53,516 nt of DNA from Geobacter sp. UBA5735 (GTDB lineage: Bacteria; Desulfobacterota; Desulfuromonadia; Geobacterales; Geobacteraceae). Position 1 is the first letter of the stretch. The number at the start of each line of letters is the position of its first letter. The stretch spans positions 1 to 53,516 of the forward strand of contig DIFZ01000012.1 in NCBI GenBank assembly GCA_002419385.1. Direction: 5' to 3'. Shown piece after piece: positions 16,936 to 26,116 of the stretch. The position numbers and the translations under genes were made by a program. The notes beneath the pieces are model-generated. The model saw only the letters and a program-made list of their open reading frames with translations, did not search any database and was not told the DNA's origin.

Positions 16936-17907
16936 CTACTTCAGTCCGGAAACGCTCTTGGCGGCTATTTTTGCCGTCAGCGGCAGGAACCCGTCCTTGA
17001 TGACGATTTCCTGGCCTTCCTTGGAGAGGACGAATTTCAGGAACTCCTCCTGGAGCTTGGGCAGGGGTTTCCCCGGCGCCTTGGCCACATAGATGTAGAG
17101 GAAGCGGCTCAGGGGGTACTTGTTGCTGAGAGCGTTCTCATAGGTTGCCGCATAGGCCTGCTGCCCCTGTTTTTCCGAAAGGGCGAGGATCTTGACGCCG
17201 GAAGTCCGGTAGCCGATGCCGGAGTAGCCGATGCCGTTTTTGTCCTTCGTTATCCCCTGGACAACGGAGGCCGAGCCCGGCTGCTCCTTGACGATATCCT
17301 TGAAATCACCCTTGGAAAGGGCGTGCTCCTTGAAAAACCCGTAGGTGCCTGAAGCGGAGTTGCGGCCATAGAGGCTGATGGGCTGGCTGGCGAGCTTACC
17401 GCCTACCCCCAGCTGCCCCCACGTTTTGATATCGCTTGCGAAACCGCGTTTGCGGTTCTTGGAGAAGATCGCGTCAACCTGGTCCATCGACAGCTTCTGT
17501 AACGGGTTGTCCTTGTTGACGAACAGGGCGATGGTGTCGATGGCCACCGCCACCTTGGTCGGCTTGTAGCCGAATTTCTTCTGGAACGCATCGATTTCGC
17601 TGCTCTTCATCTCCCGGGACATGGGCCCGAACTGGGCGGTCCCGGCGGTCAGCGCCGGAGGTGCGGTGCTGGAACCCTTGCCCTCGATCTGGATGTTGAC
17701 GTTGGGGTACTTCTTGCGGAATCCTTCAGCCCACATGGTCATGAGATTGTTCAGCGTGTCGGAGCCGATGCTGTTCAGGTTGCCCGAGACGCCGCCCACC
17801 GCCTGGTACTTCTTCAAAGACGTGTCCACCTTGAGGGCCTGGGCGGATGCCAGGCCCGCCGTCGCGACCAGAATGGCCGCTGAAAGAGCAAAAGCTTTCT
17901 TGAGCAT
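16936..17907 (-). CDS. pstS: Phosphate-binding periplasmic protein PstS
   Basis: PstS binds phosphate in the periplasm and delivers it to PstCA. Residues 1-22 are a signal peptide with an AxA cleavage area (GLASAQA). The mature protein has the family anion-binding pattern: SIGSDTLNNLMTMWAEGF, GKGSSTAPPAL, FGPMSREMKSSE, and GRNSASGTYGFF. Length 323 is typical of the Geobacter-like branch. An AGGAGG site precedes the ATG, and an 11-bp-phased Pho-box candidate lies 56-72 bases upstream. It is the first gene of the transporter operon. Confidence 0.95.
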   Translation of the reverse strand: MLKKAFALSAAILVATAGLASAQALKVDTSLKKYQAVGGVSGNLNSIGSDTLNNLMTMWAEGFRKKYPNVNIQIEGKGSSTAPPALTAGTAQFGPMSREMKSSEIDAFQKKFGYKPTKVAVAIDTIALFVNKDNPLQKLSMDQVDAIFSKNRKRGFASDIKTWGQLGVGGKLASQPISLYGRNSASGTYGFFKEHALSKGDFKDIVKEQPGSASVVQGITKDKNGIGYSGIGYRTSGVKILALSEKQGQQAYAATYENALSNKYPLSRFLYIYVAKAPGKPLPKLQEEFLKFVLSKEGQEIVIKDGFLPLTAKIAAKSVSGLK

Positions 17908-17962
17908 TTCTTCCTCCTGTCTGAATGGTTGCTGCTATCAGGTGTTACTGTACCCGGCAAAC

Positions 17963-17979
17963 GTTACAGCTGTGTTACA
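17963..17979 (-). promoter_or_regulatory. Pho-box candidate upstream of pstS
   Basis: On the minus strand two direct TGTAAC repeats start exactly 11 bases apart (complements of GTTACA at 17963-17968 and 17974-17979), matching the spacing of PhoB half-sites. The same arrangement sits before phoB, supporting PhoB binding. Confidence 0.65.
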
Positions 17980-18036
17980 TATTCGATAAGACTGCCTGAA
18001 CTCTTGATGTTCCGCACTGCACGAGCAGAGTGAGGA

Positions 18037-19830
18037 TTATGGCGTGCCTGCAGGTGCGTCCGTTTTTCTCAGCGTGAAGGAAAATGTCGACCCCTTCCCC
18101 GGGGTGCTCTCCACCGCTACCGATCCCCCATGGGCCTGCACGATGTGCTTGACGATGGCAAGCCCGAGCCCCGTGCCACCGAGCTCACGGCTCCTCGCCG
18201 TGTCAACCCGGTAGAACCGCTCGAAGATCCGCTGCAGGTCTTTCCCCGGAATGCCGCAGCCGGTGTCATTCACCGAAATCCTGACATGCGTGCCGATGTC
18301 GGTTGCCGCTATGGTTATGGCACCGCCGGCAGGCGTGAATTTGATGGCATTTTCCAGCAGGTTCACCAGTACCTGTTCAAGCCGTTGCTGGTCCGCCAGC
18401 ACCATCGGCGCCGTGCCGAGCGTGTCGTCACTCACGACCCTGACATCCTTGTCGCTCCATTTCTGATCGAGGAGGCGGACAGCCCGATTGACAGCCGACT
18501 CGATGCTGGTCGGCAGGGGCTCCATGGGCAGTGCCCCGGATTCGATGCGGGACAGGGTCAAGAGGTCGCTGATGAGGTCTGCCAAACGTTCGGCGTGATT
18601 GTGGATGATCGCGGCAAAATGGGTGGTCTTGTCCGGGGTCAGCGAGCTGCCTTCACTGAGCATTGTTTCAGCGTACCCCTTGATGACCGATACCGGTGTC
18701 CGGAGTTCGTGGGACACATTGGCAACGAAGTCTTTCCGTATCCGCTCAAGTGCCTTCAGGTCTGAAATGTCGTGGAACACCGCTACCGCTCCCAGGAGAG
18801 TCCCCTCTTCGACCAGGGGCACCCAATGCACCAGTATATTCTTGTCTTCCTGCCCCCCAAGCGTAATCTCCTCGACCACATCTTCTCTGGTATGAAGCAC
18901 CTTTCTGAGGGTATCGAACATCCCCGGCTGGCGCGTGATCTCGAACAGGGATGTGCCCTGCTCTTGTACCTGCACGGCAAAGAGATGGTGAAAGGCGGGA
19001 TTGGACAAGGTGATGACCCCGTTCTCGTCGGTGACGATCACGCCTTCTCCCATGCCTTTCAGGATGGTGTCGAGCCGGGTTTTTTCCGCTGAAATCTGTT
19101 CGAGCTGGCTGCCCATCTTCCGGGCCATCTCGTTCATGACCGTTCCCAGTTCACCGATTTCGTCCCGGCTGGTCACCGGTATCCGGCAGCTGAAGTCGCC
19201 CTTGCCGATCCGTGACGCCATGGCGGACATGGTACGGAGCGGACGCGAGATGAAAGAGGAGAACAGGTAGCTGAGAAGCAGTGAAAAGAGGACTGCAAAG
19301 GCAAGTGCAGCCCACAGCATCGCGTGCATGCCGGAGATCGCCTTTTCCAGGCTTGCAAGGGGAAGGGCGAGACGTATCACCCCGCCGCCGGCGGATTCGG
19401 TGCGAAAAGGCATTGCCACATACAGCATATCAGTGCCAAGGGTGGACGAGTAGCGTACCGAAGTGCCGATTTCTCCGGCCATGGCCTGGCGGATTTCCGG
19501 CCTGTTGGAATGGTTTTCAAGAGAGCGGATCCCGCCGGCGCTCAATTCAGAGTCACCGACAACTATCCCTTTATTATTGAGGATGCTCACCCGGGCCTTT
19601 ATTTCCCTGCCAGAGGTCCGCGCAAGGGAAAAGCCGTCCCGTTCCATGACCTGGATTTCTTTCGTCGCCATGATTCTGACCAGGCGCGCTTCATTAACGA
19701 GATTGTCCCGCGTCTCATCCGTCAGGTGAACCTTCAGGGAATGGCCAAGATATCCATAGATGACAAGGCCTACCAGGACAACCACGGCAAGGTAGGAAAC
19801 CATGAGTTTCCATTGAATTTTCGTTTTCAT
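18037..19830 (-). CDS. phoR: Phosphate regulon sensor histidine kinase PhoR
   Basis: PhoR senses phosphate limitation, through Pst and PhoU, and phosphorylates PhoB. The 597 residues contain two membrane segments (about 8-28 and 165-190) enclosing a periplasmic sensor region, a HAMP linker (about 190-245), a PAS domain (about 250-355), HisKA with phosphoacceptor His374 in SHELRTPVSVIKGYAETM, and an HATPase_c domain with N-box LLENAIKFT and G-boxes DTGCGIP and GGTGLGLAIVKHI. The periplasmic region makes it larger than E. coli PhoR and like the Gram-positive/delta type. It overlaps the phoB stop by 4 bases. Confidence 0.94.
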   Translation of the reverse strand: MKTKIQWKLMVSYLAVVVLVGLVIYGYLGHSLKVHLTDETRDNLVNEARLVRIMATKEIQVMERDGFSLARTSGREIKARVSILNNKGIVVGDSELSAGGIRSLENHSNRPEIRQAMAGEIGTSVRYSSTLGTDMLYVAMPFRTESAGGGVIRLALPLASLEKAISGMHAMLWAALAFAVLFSLLLSYLFSSFISRPLRTMSAMASRIGKGDFSCRIPVTSRDEIGELGTVMNEMARKMGSQLEQISAEKTRLDTILKGMGEGVIVTDENGVITLSNPAFHHLFAVQVQEQGTSLFEITRQPGMFDTLRKVLHTREDVVEEITLGGQEDKNILVHWVPLVEEGTLLGAVAVFHDISDLKALERIRKDFVANVSHELRTPVSVIKGYAETMLSEGSSLTPDKTTHFAAIIHNHAERLADLISDLLTLSRIESGALPMEPLPTSIESAVNRAVRLLDQKWSDKDVRVVSDDTLGTAPMVLADQQRLEQVLVNLLENAIKFTPAGGAITIAATDIGTHVRISVNDTGCGIPGKDLQRIFERFYRVDTARSRELGGTGLGLAIVKHIVQAHGGSVAVESTPGKGSTFSFTLRKTDAPAGTP

Positions 19831-20507
19831 CCCTCCTCCATTTTGTACCCGAAGCCCCTGACGGTCTTGATAAGGTCTCCTGCATCGCCCAGCTTGGTCC
19901 TCAACCGGGTGATATGGGTGTCGACAGTGCGCGTGTCGCCGATATAATTGTAGCCCCAGACGTTTTTCAGCAGCTGGTCACGGTTCTGTACCCTTCCCAA
20001 TCGCTCGGCAAGAGCAACCAACAGTTTGTACTCAATCGTGGTAAGGACTGCCTCCTCACCACCGGAAGTAACGATGTGACGCGCCACGTCTATGGTGAGC
20101 GGGCCGATGGCGATTACCTTTTCCTCGATATTTTCCGGTTCGGCTCTGCGCAGCACCGAACGTACCCGCAACACCAGCTCCCGGTTGGAAAAGGGCTTCA
20201 CCACGTAGTCGTCGGCGCCCATCTCGAAACCGACCACCCGGTCGATCTCCTCTCCCTTGGCCGTCAGCATGATGATCGGGATGACGGCAGTTTTCGCGCT
20301 CTGCTTCAGGGTCCTGCACACCTCGGTCCCCATCAAGCCCGGCAGCATGAGATCCAGGACAATGAGGTCAGGCACCTGGGCCCGGGCCATTTCCAGCCCG
20401 GAAATGCCGTCATTGACCGTCAGAACGCGGTATCCCTCTTTCCGAAGGTGAAAGGCGATCAGGTCGGCAATATCATGCTCGTCCTCGATGATCAGTATTG
20501 TTTTCAT
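19827..20507 (-). CDS. phoB: Phosphate regulon response regulator PhoB
   Basis: PhoB is an OmpR-type transcription activator of the phosphate-starvation genes. The receiver domain (1-115) has the acidic pocket Glu8/Asp9, phosphoacceptor Asp52 in VLDLMLPG, and the conserved Lys in DYVVKPFSNREL. The C-terminal winged helix ends with VWGYNYIGDTRTVDTHITRLRTKLG. I use the ATG at 20507 (MKTILIIEDE), which follows AAGGAACG. An upstream ATG at 20561 would add 18 unrelated residues and overlap the Pho box. Translation is coupled to phoR. Confidence 0.95.
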   Translation of the reverse strand: MKTILIIEDEHDIADLIAFHLRKEGYRVLTVNDGISGLEMARAQVPDLIVLDLMLPGLMGTEVCRTLKQSAKTAVIPIIMLTAKGEEIDRVVGFEMGADDYVVKPFSNRELVLRVRSVLRRAEPENIEEKVIAIGPLTIDVARHIVTSGGEEAVLTTIEYKLLVALAERLGRVQNRDQLLKNVWGYNYIGDTRTVDTHITRLRTKLGDAGDLIKTVRGFGYKMEEG

Positions 20508-20554
20508 TGGCTCGTTCCTTTTTGTCAGTGTGGGATACATCTTAGAGGGCACGA

Positions 20555-20571
20555 GTGACAATCATGTTACA
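20555..20571 (-). promoter_or_regulatory. Pho-box candidate upstream of phoB
   Basis: On the minus strand TGTAAC (complement of 20566-20571) and TGTCAC (complement of 20555-20560) are direct repeats 11 bases apart, 48-64 bases before the phoB ATG. It suggests autoregulation of phoBR. Confidence 0.65.
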
Positions 20572-20738
20572 AAAAGATGAATAGTACATGAAATAATGCC
20601 ACAATTTCAGAATCTGGCCACCTCTCGAAACTCCGAGATGACCTTTAACCTACTTTTTTTCCAGTGCGTAACACTACCGCAACTGTCTTCACGCAACCTC
20701 TCGGAACAGATTCCGACCCCGGGCGCCGCGTAAAAGCG

Positions 20739-20770
20739 AGGCCTTCCGGCACCGGCCGGAAGGCCTTTTT
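20739..20770. terminator. Terminator-like hairpin, GGCCTTCCG copy 2
   Basis: A 12-bp stem (AGGCCTTCCGGC 20739-20750 with GCCGGAAGGCCT 20755-20766, 4-base loop) is followed by TTTTT on the plus strand. No plus-strand gene lies to its left, so for the SphA-like gene on the minus strand, where the T-run is weak, it may act only as a partial stop. It belongs to the same repeat family as 4542-4571. Confidence 0.7.
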
Positions 20771-20855
20771 ATGTTGCGCGCGATATGAGCAGAATCCTGA
20801 CCCGGCTTTGCCGGACCACTCCCTGCGGTTCGGTGTCCACCCCGCATTCTCTGAT

Positions 20856-21779
20856 TCAGAACGCCTTGGTAATGTTGAAGGTGGTCATGATGCCCTCGGT
20901 ACGGTCCACGGCGCCGAATTCAAAATTGGTCCTCAATTCCACGAGAGTTTTCCACTGGGGAATGGCAAACCTGATTTCCGGGCCAACGGCGAAAACCCGG
21001 TCGTGCACATCGTCCCAGGTAACGTCACTGCCGCTGTCGTCAGTGACCTGGAACTGTGCGTATCCCACGACGCCGACCTCAAAGCCCTTGAGAGGTCCGA
21101 TCTGCACGGAGGAGGGGAGAGCCTTCCCGATGCCCCACTCGAAATGGAAGTCGTCGCCCATCTGCACCTCATGGCCGCGCTGCTGGCTATGAATTTCATA
21201 GCGGCCAAGCCAGGAAAGGCTCCACGTCTTTGTCTTGTCGGGAAAGAAGGTCCCGCCGACGTCGAACTGTCCCGTCCAGTAGCCTTTGCCCGCCCCACCC
21301 GGGTGGTTCTCGTCATAGTGACCGATGGGAATCCACGCCAGCAGGCCGATGACCGCATCCCACTGCTCCCCGTGCCAGGAAATCGCAATCGGTTCCACGA
21401 CGCAATCTCCCAGGGAAATGCGGCTATCGGAAACGCTTCCGGCATTGAAATCGGTGTACACAACGGGAATGACCACGTTGGGCAGCCAGTCTCCGCCGAG
21501 AATCTTGATGTTCGTCACCCATATGGGCCGGTGCACCTGGGCGTAGACGAATACGTCCAGATCCGCCGGGAGCTTCTTCCCGTCACGGTCCGTCAGCGTG
21601 TCGGTAAGATAGAAAAAATTGTATAAACGGTAATAAAAACCGGGGGGACCGACCGTGGCCACCTTGATGCCTTCCCCGCCGTTGGTGAAGTGGTTGCCGG
21701 TCGGCCCGGCGGATGCCGAACCGGTCCAGAACAGAGCGCAAACAAGAAAAGCCAGCGCTGCCCGCAGCATGTGTTTCAT
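20856..21779 (-). CDS. SphA-like outer-membrane protein (phenol MetA-pathway family)
   Basis: This 307-residue exported protein has a signal peptide (LRAALAFLVCALFWTGSASA). The mature part alternates polar and aromatic residues, as in an outer-membrane beta-barrel: PPGFYYRLYNFFYLTDTL, AWIPIGHYD, GYWTGQFDVGGTFF, GFEVGVVGYAQFQ. It ends in NITKAF with a terminal Phe. This pattern matches the SphA / 'MetA-pathway of phenol degradation' family, thought to be channels for hydrophobic compounds; no substrate can be read. I start at the ATG 21779 behind GAGGAGG; a TTG one codon earlier is less likely. It precedes no obvious partner except the alcohol dehydrogenase upstream. Confidence 0.72.
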   Translation of the reverse strand: MKHMLRAALAFLVCALFWTGSASAGPTGNHFTNGGEGIKVATVGPPGFYYRLYNFFYLTDTLTDRDGKKLPADLDVFVYAQVHRPIWVTNIKILGGDWLPNVVIPVVYTDFNAGSVSDSRISLGDCVVEPIAISWHGEQWDAVIGLLAWIPIGHYDENHPGGAGKGYWTGQFDVGGTFFPDKTKTWSLSWLGRYEIHSQQRGHEVQMGDDFHFEWGIGKALPSSVQIGPLKGFEVGVVGYAQFQVTDDSGSDVTWDDVHDRVFAVGPEIRFAIPQWKTLVELRTNFEFGAVDRTEGIMTTFNITKAF

Positions 21780-21854
21780 CAAGCCTCCTCATCTCATGAC
21801 AGGCATGAAGCCAATGTATACTCTCAACAGTCTGTTCGAGCTGCAACTCCCCTC

Positions 21855-23000
21855 TCAATAGGCTTTTTCCAGGATGGCCAGGATATCCTCCTTGGAAGGG
21901 TCCCGGGGGTTGAAGAGGGTGGAAATTTCCTTCAGGGCATCTTCGGCCAGGCGGTCGAACATGTCCCTGGTGATTCCGCATTCTTTCAGGGTGGGTATTT
22001 CCAGTTCCACGTTGAGGTGCTTTACCAGTTCGACGGCAGCCCGGGCTGCTGCAGCGTCGTCCATGCCGGTTACGTCGATGCCCATGGCCACGGCGATATC
22101 CCGGAACCTGGACGGCGCTGCAGGCATGTTGTATTCCATGACAAAGGGAAGCCCGATAGCATTTGCCACCCCGTGGGGGAGGTTACCGTGCACGCTGAGC
22201 GGATGGGCTATGGAATGCACCAGCCCCAGGACCGCATTCGTAAAAGCGAATCCCGCCATCATGCTGCCGAGCAGCATGGCGGAACGGGCCTGGATGTTTG
22301 CGCCGTCCCTTGTTGCAGTCACAATGTTCGTGCAGATAAGCTCGATGGCCTTCAGTGCCAGAACGTCCGTGGGAATCATGGCACCCTTGGAGACATATGC
22401 TTCTATGGCATGGGTCAATGCATCGAGGCCCGTTGACGCGGTAATTTTCGGCGGCATCCCCACAGTGAGGAGCGGATCTGCCAGTGCAATGGTCGCCCCC
22501 ACGAACTGTCCGCCGATGACCATTTTCTTCTTCCGGGCCGTGTCGGTAACGATGCTGAATGCCGTCACTTCACTGGCGGTGCCGGCGGTGGTAGGAATGG
22601 CGATCAAAGGCTTGCCGGGCACTTTCACCGTATTGATGCCGTCGTACTGGTTGATGGGCGACGGGTTGGTGAGGAGGATGTTGATGGCTTTCGCCGAGTC
22701 GATGGAACTGCCGCCTCCCACTGCCACGATAACGTCCACTTCGGCGGAGCGGGCGATGAATGCCGCATCTTCGACCTGGGTGTCGGGCGGATTGGGAAGT
22801 ACGCCGTCATATTCGATCGCCTCGATGTCGGCTGCCGTGAGGGATGCGATCAGGCCCTCCACGATACCTGCCGCCTTTACCCCCTTGTCATACACCACGA
22901 ATGCCTTCTTTGCCCCCATACCCGCTGCCATTTCTCCAAGTTTTGCCGAAACGCCTTCACCAAAATGCACAAAACTCGGAATGCCGAACATGAATTGCAT
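21855..23000 (-). CDS. Iron-containing alcohol dehydrogenase
   Basis: This is an NAD(P)-dependent group III alcohol dehydrogenase oxidising or reducing a small alcohol/aldehyde pair in the cytoplasm; the actual substrate is unknown. The 381 residues carry the nucleotide loop VGGGSSIDSAKA, PTTAGTASEVT, and the metal ligands Asp193 and His197 in TGLDALTHAIEAY plus the two downstream His in HSIAHPLSVHGNLPHG. All four iron ligands are present, so it should be active. The ATG at 23000 follows AAGGAG. A paralogue of the same length, lacking the Asp ligand, is at 32069-33214. Confidence 0.93.
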   Translation of the reverse strand: MQFMFGIPSFVHFGEGVSAKLGEMAAGMGAKKAFVVYDKGVKAAGIVEGLIASLTAADIEAIEYDGVLPNPPDTQVEDAAFIARSAEVDVIVAVGGGSSIDSAKAINILLTNPSPINQYDGINTVKVPGKPLIAIPTTAGTASEVTAFSIVTDTARKKKMVIGGQFVGATIALADPLLTVGMPPKITASTGLDALTHAIEAYVSKGAMIPTDVLALKAIELICTNIVTATRDGANIQARSAMLLGSMMAGFAFTNAVLGLVHSIAHPLSVHGNLPHGVANAIGLPFVMEYNMPAAPSRFRDIAVAMGIDVTGMDDAAAARAAVELVKHLNVELEIPTLKECGITRDMFDRLAEDALKEISTLFNPRDPSKEDILAILEKAY

Positions 23001-23331
23001 ACCATTCTCCTTTTCGTTTTTTCCGGTGCGCCCGGTTCAATCCGTGCCTGTGGAAAAGTCTTCCGTAAGCCTCCTTTCAAAACAGTGAATTGTCGAGGAA
23101 TTGGAAACTACGTAGTGAAGACAAAAAGAGCCGCCCGGAAAATATTCCGTGGGCGGCTCGTGAAATAATGATCGAGTGCATTATCTTCATGGCGTCATCT
23201 CATCATGAACTGCTGGCAAAAGTATTCAGATTCAATACACCCCGACTGCTCGACTGTCAAGGTGCAAGACAGGAAAGCCCCTCCTCTTCAAAACACATTC
23301 CCAGAGCTGAGAATCGTGTGAATAGCCGCTG
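23001..23331. other. Intergenic region with terminator
   Basis: The 331 bases between the alcohol dehydrogenase and the transglutaminase gene hold the terminator at 23128-23159. I see no gene and no clear promoter consensus in the rest. Confidence 0.6.
23128..23159 (-). terminator. Terminator of the moxR-DUF58-transglutaminase operon
   Basis: GAGCCGCCC (23128-23136) pairs with GGGCGGCTC (23151-23159). On the minus strand the stem is followed by TTTTTG. It separates the upstream operon from the alcohol dehydrogenase gene. Confidence 0.8.
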
Positions 23332-25263
23332 TCATACCCGGCGTGACGTTCCTCGGGCTTGCTTCACATCACGCATGATGCCTTGCAGAAGCTTGCGTTC
23401 CGACTCCGTCAGTTTCCGGTCGCGATAGAGCGCACCGTAGCGGACATCGGCGAACCTCCGCACATGCGGATCGCCGGTCAGTTCCGCAAGCTCCAGGAGT
23501 CCGGTCGAGGGGGTAACGGTGATGTGGGGATATCTTCTCGCGACCAGACGGAGGAAATTCCGGACCATCCTCTCTTCGCGCGAATCCCATCGGCGCCTTT
23601 TCCTGAAGAGGAAACCCGCCAGGGCAAGCACCGCCACGAGCAGCACCGGCATGAACTGCCGCAACCCGGAGGGAAAAGACAGGTTGCGGATTGCCGAACC
23701 TGCCGCATTGAACAGCCGCAGCTGCTTGTCCAGGTCATAGGTAATGACCGCCTGATTCCAGAAATAGCTGAGCGAGTCCACCATCAACCGGGCCTTTTTC
23801 AGCAGCCCCTGATGCCGGAACGTCCCCTCCCCGCCGAAACCGGCGGCAAACCTGCTCGGATCCCTCCTGACCCATCCCGCACCCTCCAGGAAGACTTCGA
23901 CCCATGCGTGGGCCATGCTTTCCGAAACCAGGTAGTACCCGCCCAGTTCGTTGTACTCCCCGCCGTAGTACCCTCCCACAAGCCGCGAGGGGACTCCCGC
24001 CGCCCTGAGCAGCACCGCAAAGGACGAGGCAAAGAATTCGCAATTCCCCGCCTTTTTTTCGAACAGGAACTCATCGAGAGGATCGGCGGATCGGGGGAGA
24101 TCACGCTTTGCATAGCGGAATCCTGCTGAATGGAAATAGCCTTCCAGCAGGGACAGCCTGCCGCTGTCCGTACCGCCCCGCTGCCCGATCGATTTCCCCA
24201 GGGCCAGGATCCGGGGGGACAGCCTTTCCGGAAGCCGCAGGTAGAACTCCCGATCGATCCCGGCCTTCGTCCTGATAACTCCCTGTACCGATGAAGCAGT
24301 GTCATAGTTAAGCCGGCCGCCGGGTGCGCCTTTTTTCCTGAAAACCAGATCGAAACTCTTTTCCAGCCGCACGCCGTTCATGCTCCACGGGGTATCGAGG
24401 GCCACCAGGTACGGGCTCGCCGTCGCTTCGGGGAAAACCGTCTGTCGCACCAATACCGCATTTCCGGGAGGTCGGGGCTCCTCCTCCACAACGTCTCCCC
24501 GAACCCAGGCATTGCCCTGCAGTACGTTGAGCACGACACCCCGCCAGTAGAGGTTTTCCCGGGGGAGCTTGCTGCTCCGGGCACGCAGGGCCGGCGTGGC
24601 GACCTCAGCAACGCTGGCACTGGAACCGGGTTCCACACGGTCGCCCAGACCCGTGGTCCTGTCACCGGAAGGGGACAGGAAGTTCCACAGCGGGAACTGG
24701 GGCCGGGGAAGGATGATGAAAAACAACAGGATCAGGGGAACCGATGCTGCGGGCATGGCCGCCGCAACCGAGGCCACGCGCCGCATGCCCCTGCGGGTCA
24801 GGGACAGCCGGCTGTCAACGGTGAAGAACGTCAGGAGCACGAGGGACACGGCTATGGTGAGCAGCAACAGGGCCAGGTACACGAGAAACGCACCGCTCAG
24901 GGTGAAGGCTGTCGAGGTGGCAAGGGCAAAGAGTGAAAGGGCGTAGATCTGCAGGTAGTTGCGGGGGATTTTCTCTCCCGCCAGCCGGATCGACAGGAGC
25001 ACCGCCAGGAGGTTTGCCGCCGGCTCCACGACGTTGTCCCGGGAAAACTGCAGTGCGTAGTACAGGAAAAAGATGCCGGTGAGGACTGTCGCCCGCCACC
25101 CCCGCAGGGGCGGGAATCGTTTCCAGCTGGCAACCACTGCCCAGAGCACGGCTGCGGGGAAAAGAAGCCAGGGCATCCTGCCCAGGTAGGGGAAAAGAGG
25201 CGCCATGCCCAGCAGGGCCGCCAGCAGCGCCAAAATATCGAGAACCGCCTTAACGGGCACCAT
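23332..25263 (-). CDS. TgpA-type transglutaminase-like membrane protein (DUF3488)
   Basis: This is a 643-residue membrane protein: about six hydrophobic segments in the first 200 residues (DUF3488), then a periplasmic transglutaminase-like cysteine-protease fold, one further membrane segment near residue 560, and a cytoplasmic tail. The catalytic triad is visible as Cys in KKAGNCEFFASSFAVLLRAAG, His in SESMAHAWVEVFL and Asp in VRRDPS. TgpA of Pseudomonas is the characterised relative. Its gene order moxR-DUF58-tgpA is widely conserved. I start at ATG 25263, which overlaps the DUF58 gene's end by 14 bases and has a GGAG; a TTG three codons earlier is possible. Confidence 0.88.
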   Translation of the reverse strand: MVPVKAVLDILALLAALLGMAPLFPYLGRMPWLLFPAAVLWAVVASWKRFPPLRGWRATVLTGIFFLYYALQFSRDNVVEPAANLLAVLLSIRLAGEKIPRNYLQIYALSLFALATSTAFTLSGAFLVYLALLLLTIAVSLVLLTFFTVDSRLSLTRRGMRRVASVAAAMPAASVPLILLFFIILPRPQFPLWNFLSPSGDRTTGLGDRVEPGSSASVAEVATPALRARSSKLPRENLYWRGVVLNVLQGNAWVRGDVVEEEPRPPGNAVLVRQTVFPEATASPYLVALDTPWSMNGVRLEKSFDLVFRKKGAPGGRLNYDTASSVQGVIRTKAGIDREFYLRLPERLSPRILALGKSIGQRGGTDSGRLSLLEGYFHSAGFRYAKRDLPRSADPLDEFLFEKKAGNCEFFASSFAVLLRAAGVPSRLVGGYYGGEYNELGGYYLVSESMAHAWVEVFLEGAGWVRRDPSRFAAGFGGEGTFRHQGLLKKARLMVDSLSYFWNQAVITYDLDKQLRLFNAAGSAIRNLSFPSGLRQFMPVLLVAVLALAGFLFRKRRRWDSREERMVRNFLRLVARRYPHITVTPSTGLLELAELTGDPHVRRFADVRYGALYRDRKLTESERKLLQGIMRDVKQARGTSRRV

Positions 25264-26116
25264 AGACCGCAAGCTCCGTCAGCAGCCGCAACCGGTGCGT
25301 CCTTGTCAGGTCGGGCCGGACAATCCTGGCGCCGAACTTCAGGCCGACCGGCCGGTTGGCGCGGACAGCACGGTTGACCAGATACGCCGCCAGGGACAGG
25401 TTTTCCTCCAGGGCGCCCCCCGGCAGGGAAAGGACATCGATGACCAGGGGGTCTTCGGACGGCGCAGCCATTTCCTTGACCTTCAGCTCCCCGTGGCGGG
25501 CTGAAAGCCGCCAATGAATGAGCTTCAGGGGATCGCTCCCCGTGTAGTCCCGGATCGCCGTCACCTCCCCGCCGAACCCCTTCCGCCGCGAAAAGTCCTC
25601 ACCCCGCGCCTCTTTCTTCCCTGCCCCGCCCCCGGGCAGACACTCCCGGGGAGCAGGGAATACGGTGAAGGGGGCGACCACCGCCACGCTCCTGCGCCTG
25701 ACAAAAAAATTGATGGGAAAAGGGGAGAAGACCGTCGCTTTTTCCAGCAGCTTCGCGCCCCTGCCGTGAAAGGTAAGCATGACGCAGTCGGAGTCCGCGC
25801 CCGCTCTCTCCACGAGGGGAAACAGGGCCTCCCTCCCGGAGACCTCGACACGGAGCAGGAATGCGGGCAGGAGGGGTTTCCGGTTCACCAGGCGGATGGT
25901 CACGAGCGTTTCCTTCCCGTCGTAGATCTCGTCGGGGAAAATGACCGTCACCCCCACATTGCGGAGATTCAGCCACCCGAGAAAACCGGAAACCGCCATG
26001 AACCCCAGGAGCGACGAAACGATGAGGAACAGCAGGTTGTTGCCGGTGTTGACCGCGGCAAAGCCCAGAAGGAGCGTGATTGCGATATACCAGAAACCGG
26101 CCTTGGTAATGGTCAG
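25250..26116 (-). CDS. DUF58 protein, apparently starting at CTG
   Basis: DUF58 proteins pair with MoxR ATPases and have a VWA-like fold; their exact role is unsettled. The conserved block GEVTAIRDYTGSDPLKLIHWRLSARHGELKVKEM is present. An ATG at 25999 would give only 249 residues and remove both N-terminal membrane segments, but the frame stays open upstream and encodes them (FWYIAITLLLGFAAV and NTGNNLLFLIVSSLLG). No ATG, GTG or TTG exists in that part. The best start is CTG at 26116, which overlaps the moxR stop (CTGA), so translation would be coupled. That gives 288 residues, normal for the family. Confidence 0.85.
   Translation of the reverse strand: MTITKAGFWYIAITLLLGFAAVNTGNNLLFLIVSSLLGFMAVSGFLGWLNLRNVGVTVIFPDEIYDGKETLVTIRLVNRKPLLPAFLLRVEVSGREALFPLVERAGADSDCVMLTFHGRGAKLLEKATVFSPFPINFFVRRRSVAVVAPFTVFPAPRECLPGGGAGKKEARGEDFSRRKGFGGEVTAIRDYTGSDPLKLIHWRLSARHGELKVKEMAAPSEDPLVIDVLSLPGGALEENLSLAAYLVNRAVRANRPVGLKFGARIVRPDLTRTHRLRLLTELAVYGAR

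Larger units (their letters stand above)
20508..20855. other. Intergenic region upstream of phoB
   Basis: These 348 bases hold the phoB leader with its Pho-box candidate (20555-20571) and the GGCCTTCCG hairpin (20739-20766). I see no gene in the rest. Confidence 0.7.
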
